Below are positions 14,137-19,626 of a DNA stretch of 23,384 nucleotides, piece by piece (positions within the stretch are counted from its first letter, which is position 1; each line of letters opens with the position of its first letter). Source of the stretch: an uncultured Archangium sp. (GTDB lineage Bacteria > Myxococcota > Myxococcia > Myxococcales > Myxococcaceae); the NCBI GenBank assembly GCA_946479335.1, contig CAMLFP010000042.1, forward strand, positions 1 through 23,384, read 5' to 3'. The position numbers were made by a program, and so were the translations under genes. The notes under the pieces are model-generated. The model was not told the DNA's origin. It did no database searches and was given only the letters and a program-made list of their open reading frames with translations.

Positions 14137-14165
14137 CGAGTACCAACTCATGGCGCTGACGTCAA
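14137..14165 (-). promoter_or_regulatory. Promoter of tRNA-Thr
   Basis: On the minus strand TTGACG (14160-14165) and TACTCG (14137-14142) are spaced by exactly 17 bp. The -10 ends 16 nt before the tRNA 5' end, leaving a leader of about 9 nt. The GGTACTCG -10 context also occurs ahead of the quinone oxidoreductase gene. Confidence 0.55.
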
Positions 14166-14174
14166 AGGGGAAAC

Positions 14175-15497
14175 TCACCTGACGCGGTTCAAGAAGACCC
14201 GCGTGACCGTCGCCTCGCCTCCGGCGGTGAAGGTGACGGCCACGTCGAGGTCGCCGTCTCCGTCGGCGTCGCCCACCGCCAGCGAGCGCCGGGTGCCGGT
14301 GCCCATCGGGGTGCGCTTCTCGGCGAAGCTCCAGCCGCCGTTGTTGCGCCGCACGACGAGGTCTTCGCCGTCGACCCACAGCACGTCGAGGGCGCCGTCT
14401 CCGTCGACGTCGATGACGCGCAGCTCGCCCGGCGCCGTACCGGTGAAGGTGGTGTGCGACGCGAAGCCGGTGCCGGTGTTCTCCAGGAACTCGACGCCGT
14501 TGGCGGTGAGGGCGGCGACGTCTTCGTCTCCATCGCCGTCGAGATCGCCGCCGTTGAGCGCGGTGACGGCGGAGGGCAACGCGAAGGTGCCGCCGTCGGC
14601 GAAGTGGAGCGACGTCGCGTCGGCCCAGATCGGGCCGGGGCCTGCGGCGGCGAGCGCCGGCGTGGAGGTGGCCGTCACCCCGCCTGCCGAGAGGGAATAA
14701 AGCGTCTCGCAGCCCACGGCGATGGCGTGGGAGCTGATCGCGCCATTCGACGGGATGAACGTCGCGCCGACGCAGCCCGCATCGAGCGGCTGCAGCGTGT
14801 AGCTGGTGGCGCTCCCGAGCAGCAGATCGAACGCGCCGTCGGCGTTGATGGTGGCGAGATCGGTGATGCCGTCGGCGTTCGCGTCGAGGATCTCGGGGAG
14901 CCGCGGCGTGCGATCGAGCGGCGAGATCTTGCGGCTGGTGGACGCGACGAAGCCGTTGGTGCTCGACCAGGCGATGAGCTCCACGCGGTCGCGGGAGGCG
15001 ACGCCGATGATCAGATCACCTGGGCCGGCCGGGTACAGGTCGCCGAGAATCGCCGGGCCGCCGTAGGCCATCGAGGTCTCCGGCGCGGTGGAGAAGGGCT
15101 GCGTGGCGAGGCACGGCGCGGTGCTGACGGCGCACGTGTCGGTGCACTCATTGAAGCCCCAGGTGGTGCAGGCCGGCACGCCCAGCGCGCCGTCGCACGC
15201 CTCGTCGAGATCGAGCACGCCGTTGCCGCAGCGGCGAACGCAGAGCGCGGTGCTGTACGTGCACTGCGCGGTGCAGGTGACCTCGCCCGACTCGAAGCCC
15301 AGCGTCACGCAGGTCGCGTCGCCCATCGCCGAGCCGTCGCAGTCTTCGCCGTCGTCGAGGACACCGTCGCCGCACTCCGGCGTGTGCTGCGGTTGACCGG
15401 TGTAGCGCGTGCCCACGTCGCGGCAGGCTGACAGAACGAGGAGAGCAAGGAGGGCGGCGCGCACGGGCGCGAGTGTACGTGGTAATTCGCGGCGCAT
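14175..15497 (-). CDS. Lipoprotein with myxococcal Cys-rich repeats and FG-GAP/VCBS repeats
   Basis: This 440-aa predicted lipoprotein has a signal ending in LLVLSAC (lipobox, C25). Two Cys-rich repeats follow: CGDGVLDDGEDCDG (from C42) and CGNGVLDLDEACDG (from C90). Each continues with a further Cys run, matching the disulfide-rich repeat known from Myxococcus surface proteins. The remainder is a beta-propeller-like FG-GAP/VCBS region with Ca-binding DxDxDG loops (DANADGITD, DLDGDGDED, DVDGDGALD, DADGDGDLD). Such proteins are usually envelope-anchored and bind ligands or partners; the function of this one is unknown. ATG at 15497 is chosen because it gives a basic n-region and has a GGGAAGG run upstream. 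GTG at 15464 with TACACT 7 nt upstream is a credible alternative. Its start overlaps that of yacG. Confidence 0.82.
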   Translation of the reverse strand: MRRELPRTLAPVRAALLALLVLSACRDVGTRYTGQPQHTPECGDGVLDDGEDCDGSAMGDATCVTLGFESGEVTCTAQCTYSTALCVRRCGNGVLDLDEACDGALGVPACTTWGFNECTDTCAVSTAPCLATQPFSTAPETSMAYGGPAILGDLYPAGPGDLIIGVASRDRVELIAWSSTNGFVASTSRKISPLDRTPRLPEILDANADGITDLATINADGAFDLLLGSATSYTLQPLDAGCVGATFIPSNGAISSHAIAVGCETLYSLSAGGVTATSTPALAAAGPGPIWADATSLHFADGGTFALPSAVTALNGGDLDGDGDEDVAALTANGVEFLENTGTGFASHTTFTGTAPGELRVIDVDGDGALDVLWVDGEDLVVRRNNGGWSFAEKRTPMGTGTRRSLAVGDADGDGDLDVAVTFTAGGEATVTRVFLNRVR

Positions 15498-15693
15498 GCC
15501 TTCCCGACTCGAATGCCCCTCGTGCAAGCACGAGGTCCGCACGCGGCCCGAGAACCCGTACTTCCCGTTCTGCAGCGATCGCTGTCGCGCGGTCGATCTC
15601 GGCAAGTGGCTCGGCGGCGAGTACCGCATCGCCCAGCGCGACGCGGAAGAAGACGAAGACGGAGACGTGCCGCCCCCCGAGACGGTGCACTGA
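15496..15693 (+). CDS. yacG: DNA gyrase inhibitor YacG family zinc protein
   Basis: This 65-aa protein has the full YacG zinc ribbon: ECPSCK (C7, C10) and PFCSDRCRAVDLGKWLGGEY (C26, C30), then a short acidic tail (DAEEDEDGD). In E. coli YacG binds the GyrB C-terminal region and blocks DNA binding by gyrase. Length matches the family. ATG at 15496 is chosen because it begins directly before the zinc motif; the frame is open back to 15409, but those 29 residues are Arg-rich shadow sequence. No Shine-Dalgarno sequence is seen. The start overlaps the divergent lipoprotein start by 2 bp. The next plus-strand gene follows within 8 bp, so they likely form an operon. Confidence 0.9.
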   Translation: MPSRLECPSCKHEVRTRPENPYFPFCSDRCRAVDLGKWLGGEYRIAQRDAEEDEDGDVPPPETVH

Positions 15694-15700
15694 GGTGGCG

Positions 15701-16375
15701 ATGTCGGTGGCCGGCGCGGTGGTGCTCGCGTACTCCGCGGGCGTGGTGGGCATCCACCGCGGCATCGTCGCGCACCGGCGCCGGCAGGCGGGCGGTTACG
15801 AGACGCTGCGCTGGCTCGACTGGGACACGCTGCTCAAGGACGTCACTGCGTCGAATGACGAGCAGCGCGCGTTGCTGAAGGCGCTGCGCGCGGGCGTGGC
15901 GGTGCCTCCGCATCGCTTCGAGCAGCTCGACTTCGGCCCCCACACCGAGTGGCTGACGCTGCTGGCCTCGCTGCGCGCGACGCCCGAGCAGGTCCGCGAC
16001 GTGTTGGCGCGTGAACCGGCCGACGACGTGGCGGGCTTCTACCTCCGTGAGTGGCTGGTGCTTGAGCACGACATCAACCTCTTCAACCTCGAGCTGCAGA
16101 GCTTCGGCGCGAAGCTGCGCATCAACCGCGCGCTGCGGCGCTTCGGCGAGCACCCGGCGCTGTACCTCCTGCGCGCGCGGGCGAGCTCGCTGCTGGGCTT
16201 CAACGCGCAGGTGGTCGACGACCTCGCGCGCGCCGTCTACTTCTCGCGGCAGGCGCCGTTCTATTTACGGGTCGTCACCCAGTTGCCCTTCATCGAGGAG
16301 CTGCGCCCGGCGTTGATGCGCGCGTGCCGGGAAGCGCAAGACGATGGCGAAGCCCCGGTGAATCAGTCATCGTAG
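15701..16375 (+). CDS. Membrane-anchored protein of unknown function
   Basis: This 224-aa protein has a hydrophobic N-terminal helix (about residues 2-19) followed by HRGIVAHRRRQ, so it is probably anchored with the bulk in the cytoplasm (positive-inside rule). The rest is mostly predicted alpha-helical, with many Arg/Leu helices (RALRRFGEHPALYLLRARA and neighbours) that could be TPR-like; I see no catalytic motif and do not recognise the family. ATG at 15701 has GAGGT overlapping the yacG stop as Shine-Dalgarno. The open frame upstream to 15473 overlaps yacG and is rejected. It lies between yacG and an FHA protein 7 bp downstream, so it may belong to the phospho-signalling group, but that is inference. 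Confidence 0.75.
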   Translation: MSVAGAVVLAYSAGVVGIHRGIVAHRRRQAGGYETLRWLDWDTLLKDVTASNDEQRALLKALRAGVAVPPHRFEQLDFGPHTEWLTLLASLRATPEQVRDVLAREPADDVAGFYLREWLVLEHDINLFNLELQSFGAKLRINRALRRFGEHPALYLLRARASSLLGFNAQVVDDLARAVYFSRQAPFYLRVVTQLPFIEELRPALMRACREAQDDGEAPVNQSS

Positions 16376-16382
16376 AAACAGA

Positions 16383-16898
16383 ATGGCCGTCGAGACGTTG
16401 TTGCTGTGGTTCAACCGGTTCACCGACGATCCCTCGAAGGTGCGCGCGCGGCTCGGAGGCCGCCCGGTGCTGCTCTACGAGCCGCCCGCCGACGACACGA
16501 TGGACGAAGACGACGACGAAGATCACGCGCTGCGCACGCAGTCGGGGCTCTCCGTGCCGGCGATCGGCGGCGGCGAGCCGATGGCCGCGGTGATCGAGAA
16601 GTCGGCTGACAACGCCTTCAAGCACCGCGTCACCGTGGGGCGCACCTCCAACAACGACATCGTGCTCGATGACAGCTCGGTCTCTCGCTTCCACGCATGG
16701 TTCGAAGATCGCGCCGGCGAGTGGGTGGTGGTCGACGCGGGCTCGCGCAACGGCACCCTGGTGAACGGCAAGAAGCTCGCGGCCAAGGCCACGTTCACGC
16801 TGACGAACGGCACCTCGCTGCGCATCGGCGCGTTGCCGCTGACCTTCTACACCGCGCAAGGCTTCTTCGAGTTGCTGCAGCGACGCGCGACGGAATGA
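16383..16898 (+). CDS. FHA-domain protein
   Basis: This 171-aa protein has an N-terminal segment of about 70 residues with an acidic stretch (DDTMDEDDDEDH, 37-48) and a C-terminal FHA domain (about 68-158). The conserved phosphothreonine-binding residues are visible: G86-R87 (VGRTSNND), S101-R-x-H104 (VSRFHAWF) and N123-G-T125 (SRNGTLVNGK). FHA domains read phosphothreonine marks placed by Hanks-type kinases. The acidic N-terminus contains a Thr (T39) next to Asp residues, a plausible kinase target. It starts 7 bp after the upstream gene with no clear Shine-Dalgarno, so it may be coupled to it. A PP2C phosphatase gene with its own promoter follows, a typical pairing of reader and eraser; no kinase is in the window. 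Confidence 0.92.
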   Translation: MAVETLLLWFNRFTDDPSKVRARLGGRPVLLYEPPADDTMDEDDDEDHALRTQSGLSVPAIGGGEPMAAVIEKSADNAFKHRVTVGRTSNNDIVLDDSSVSRFHAWFEDRAGEWVVVDAGSRNGTLVNGKKLAAKATFTLTNGTSLRIGALPLTFYTAQGFFELLQRRATE

Positions 16899-16902
16899 AT
16901 CG

Positions 16903-16931
16903 TTGCCGCGCTGACACCCGCTGCGTACAGT
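16903..16931 (+). promoter_or_regulatory. Promoter of the PP2C phosphatase gene
   Basis: TTGCCG (16903-16908), a 17-bp spacer and TACAGT (16926-16931) match sigma70 at 4/6 each. The implied TSS near 16938 leaves a leader of about 25 nt with GGAA 8 nt before the GTG at 16963. Confidence 0.45.
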
Positions 16932-16962
16932 GTTTTGAAACTTTCTCCCTTGGAAACTCCTG

Positions 16963-18237
16963 GTGCTGACCACTGAAGCGCACGGCAAGACAGACGTAGG
17001 CCGCAAACGGCAGCACAACGAAGACGCGATGCTCGTCGACGCGGGCCTCGGCCTGTACATCGTGGCCGACGGCATGGGTGGGCACGCGGCCGGTGAGGTC
17101 GCCTCGGCCCGCGCGGTGGAAGTGGTGAAGCAGCACGTCGCCGCCAACCGCGCCATCTTCAAGGAGCTCGAGAAGGACCCTTCGCAGGCCAACCGGGCCG
17201 CCGCGGCCAGCGTGGTCGAGGTCGCGGTGCAGCGGGCGTGCGCCGACATCTACAAGCAGGCCGTGGCCGACGCGTCGAAGCGCGGCATGGGCACCACCTT
17301 CGTGTGCCTCGCGCTGGGCGGCTCCAAGGGCATCATCGGGCACGTGGGTGACTCGCGCGTGTACCTGGTGCGCGACGGGCAGTGCCACCGGCTCACCGAA
17401 GATCACACGTTGATCTCCGCGCAGCTGAAGGCGGGCACCATCACCAAGGAGCAGGCCGCCACCAGCCAGTACCGCAACGTCATCACCCGCGCGGTCGGCA
17501 TCCAGGAGTCGGTGCAGGTCGACACGCTGCTGGTCGACGCGGTGCCGGGCGACACGTTCATCCTCTGCTCCGACGGCCTGCACGGCTACCTGAGCGACGA
17601 CGAGGTGGCGACGGTGGTGTCGTCGGCGCCGCTGGAGCAGCTGCCGGAGAAGTTCGTCAACCTCGCCAACGAGCGCGGCGGGAAGGACAACATCACCACC
17701 GTGGTGGTGGGGTGCTCCGGGAGCGACCCCGCGGCCGCGACTGAAGAGGTCGCCGAAGCCCAGAGCCGGATGGAGGCGCTCAAGAAGATCCCGCTCTTCC
17801 GGCACCTCACCTACAAAGAGCAGACGGCGGTGCTGTCGACCGCCACCACGCGCACCTTCCCCGCGGGCCGGGAGATCGTCACCGAGGGCCAGCCGGGCGA
17901 GGAGCTGTTCGTGGTGATCCGCGGGCGCGTCTCGGTGGAGAAGGCCGGCGTGGAGATCGCGGAGCTGCGCGCGGGCGGTCACTTCGGTGAGATGGGCCTC
18001 ATCGACAACGCGCCGCGTTCGGCGACGGTGCGCGCGGTGGAGCCCACGCGCACGATGGTGATCAGCCGCGGCGATCTGATGGGCCTGATGAAGCGCGAGT
18101 CGATCCTCGCGGTGAAGCTGCTGTGGAGCTTCGTGCAGGTGCTGTCCGATCGGCTCCGCGAGACGAACTCCGAGTTGTCGGAGGCGCGGCAGGAGCTCGC
18201 GGCGGCGCAGGCCATTCAACCGTTCGCCGAGGAGTAA
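16963..18237 (+). CDS. PP2C-type Ser/Thr phosphatase fused to a cyclic-nucleotide-binding domain
   Basis: The 424-aa protein has an N-terminal PP2C (PPM/Stp) domain at about 3-252. Metal-binding acids are visible: D21 (NEDAM), D36-G37 (ADGMGGH), D130 (GHVGDSR), D204 (LCSDGL) and D242 (GGKDNIT). A short linker leads to a cNMP-binding domain (about 275-400) with phosphate-binding cassette FGEMGLIDNAPRSATVRA (E343, R352), and a helical tail (about 398-424). PP2C enzymes remove phosphate from Ser/Thr on kinase targets; here the fused domain suggests control by cAMP, cGMP or another ligand. No HTH motif follows, so it is not a CRP-type regulator. GTG at 16963 is supported by GGAA upstream. The adjacent FHA gene supports a Hanks-kinase signalling context. 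Confidence 0.92.
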   Translation: MLTTEAHGKTDVGRKRQHNEDAMLVDAGLGLYIVADGMGGHAAGEVASARAVEVVKQHVAANRAIFKELEKDPSQANRAAAASVVEVAVQRACADIYKQAVADASKRGMGTTFVCLALGGSKGIIGHVGDSRVYLVRDGQCHRLTEDHTLISAQLKAGTITKEQAATSQYRNVITRAVGIQESVQVDTLLVDAVPGDTFILCSDGLHGYLSDDEVATVVSSAPLEQLPEKFVNLANERGGKDNITTVVVGCSGSDPAAATEEVAEAQSRMEALKKIPLFRHLTYKEQTAVLSTATTRTFPAGREIVTEGQPGEELFVVIRGRVSVEKAGVEIAELRAGGHFGEMGLIDNAPRSATVRAVEPTRTMVISRGDLMGLMKRESILAVKLLWSFVQVLSDRLRETNSELSEARQELAAAQAIQPFAEE

Positions 18238-18258
18238 CTCTTTTTCAGGGAGCGTCTC

Positions 18259-19563
18259 GTGAAGCGAGTCGTCACGTGTCTGCTGGCGCTCGCCGCGACT
18301 GCTGCGCGCGCCGACTTCGATCTCTACGGCTACGGCGCGCGCGCGGCGGGCATGGGCGGCGCGATGACCGCCGAGGTGAATGACTTCACCGCCGTCTTCT
18401 ACAACCCGGCGGCGATGGGGGGCTTCAAGGACGTCAGCACCGGCTTCCAGTTCCAATACACGGGGATGCTGACCGACGTTCAGTCGAAGGACCCGCAGCG
18501 CCCGGTGAAGTGCGACTACTGCAAGGGCCCGTCGAACGCGGCGTTCGCGCTGGGCATGGTGCTGCCGCTGCCGGGCAAGGTGAAGGATCACGTCGCCTTC
18601 GGCATGGGCTTCTACCTGCCGGGCAAGGTGATGCTGCGGTTGCAGGCGCCCTCGCGCGAGGAGCCGTACTGGTACCAGTACCAGTCGGGCGCGGAGCGGC
18701 TGCAGATGAACTTCGCGCTGGGCATCCGCATCTTCGACTGGCTCAAGTTCGGCGCGGGCATCTCGCTGCTGGCGGACCTCGTCGGTGACAGCGCCAACGT
18801 GGGCGTCGATCTCTTCAGCAAGCAGATCACCCACTCCGACATCAACGCGTACCTCGGCACGCGCGTGGCGCCGATCTTCTCGCTGCACAGCACGCCGATT
18901 CAGCGGCTGCGACTGGGCCTCACGTACCGCTACGAGATGCAGGTGAACTACCGCATCCCCGCGAACGTGGACCTCGAGGGCATCGGCATCCTCGGGTTCG
19001 TGATCTCCGGCACCTCGCAGTACCAGCCGCACACGCTGCAGTTCGGCGCGTCGTTCGACATCACGCCGGAGTTCACGGTGTCGCTCGACGGCATCTACCA
19101 GGCGTGGAGCCGCGCGCCGTCGCCGTACATGAACGTGGCCATCGATCTCTCCGGGCCGACGCTGGAGGGCCTGGGCCTCGGGAGCGCGCTCGACGTCAGC
19201 TCCGCGAAGCAGCCGGCGGGCTTCTCCGACACCTTCGGCGGGCGGCTGGGCCTCGAGGCGAGGGTGCACGAGCGCTTCGCGGTGCGGGCGGGCGGCTCGA
19301 TTCGCCCCACGCCGGTGCCGCGGCAAGACACCGAGGGCACCAACCTGATGGACAACACCACCATCGGCGCGGCGCTGGGGGTGAGCGTCAACTTCCCCGA
19401 CCCGACGGGCGTGCTGTCGCGGCCGATCTTCGTGGAGCTCACCGGCCAGTCGCAGTTCATCTTGAAGCGCGAGGCCAACAAGCAGCCGACCGACGAGACG
19501 CCCAGCTACACGTACTCCGGCACACTGCTCGGGTTGATGGCGGCGCTGCGCTACGACTTCTGA
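18259..19563 (+). CDS. FadL/OmpP1-like outer-membrane beta-barrel transporter
   Basis: This 434-aa protein has a signal peptide (cleavage after ARA, residue 18). The segment GARAAGMGGAMTAEVNDFTAVFYNPAAM (about 26-53) is the N-terminal plug of the FadL/OmpP1/TodX family, in which the NPA sequence lines the substrate path. The rest alternates polar and hydrophobic beta strands and ends RYDF, with the terminal Phe used by the BAM outer-membrane assembly system. FadL proteins move long-chain fatty acids or other hydrophobic compounds across the outer membrane; the substrate here is unknown. A CxxC pair (C85, C88) is unusual for this family and may be in a loop. GTG at 18259 has AGGGAG 6 nt upstream. 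An inverted repeat begins at the stop codon. Confidence 0.87.
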   Translation: MKRVVTCLLALAATAARADFDLYGYGARAAGMGGAMTAEVNDFTAVFYNPAAMGGFKDVSTGFQFQYTGMLTDVQSKDPQRPVKCDYCKGPSNAAFALGMVLPLPGKVKDHVAFGMGFYLPGKVMLRLQAPSREEPYWYQYQSGAERLQMNFALGIRIFDWLKFGAGISLLADLVGDSANVGVDLFSKQITHSDINAYLGTRVAPIFSLHSTPIQRLRLGLTYRYEMQVNYRIPANVDLEGIGILGFVISGTSQYQPHTLQFGASFDITPEFTVSLDGIYQAWSRAPSPYMNVAIDLSGPTLEGLGLGSALDVSSAKQPAGFSDTFGGRLGLEARVHERFAVRAGGSIRPTPVPRQDTEGTNLMDNTTIGAALGVSVNFPDPTGVLSRPIFVELTGQSQFILKREANKQPTDETPSYTYSGTLLGLMAALRYDF

Positions 19564-19603
19564 AAGGGCAGGAACAGCCGTGCGCACGCCGGTGTCCTTT
19601 CAG
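19560..19603. repeat. Inverted repeat after the FadL-like gene
   Basis: CTGAAAGG (19560-19567, including the stop) and CCTTTCAG (19596-19603) are a perfect 8-bp inverted repeat, with a GC-rich palindrome CGTGCGCACG (19579-19588) between them. No T tract follows, so it is not a standard terminator. It may stabilise the mRNA end, attenuate readthrough or act as an operator for the next gene, whose possible -10 (TAGGTT, 19607-19612) is adjacent. Confidence 0.45.
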
Positions 19604-19626
19604 CGCTAGGTTTCGCTCTCGCCCCC

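Noticed and set aside
15473..15700. Upstream open frame joined to the unknown membrane protein
   Set aside because: It overlaps all of yacG in another frame and gives Ser/Arg-rich sequence; ATG 15701 has a Shine-Dalgarno and begins the membrane helix.
16795..19587. 930-codon minus-strand open frame opposite the PP2C and FadL-like genes
   Set aside because: It spans two well-supported genes and their intergenic gap in antisense, with Arg/His/Ala-rich low-complexity translation. High GC at third positions removes stop codons.
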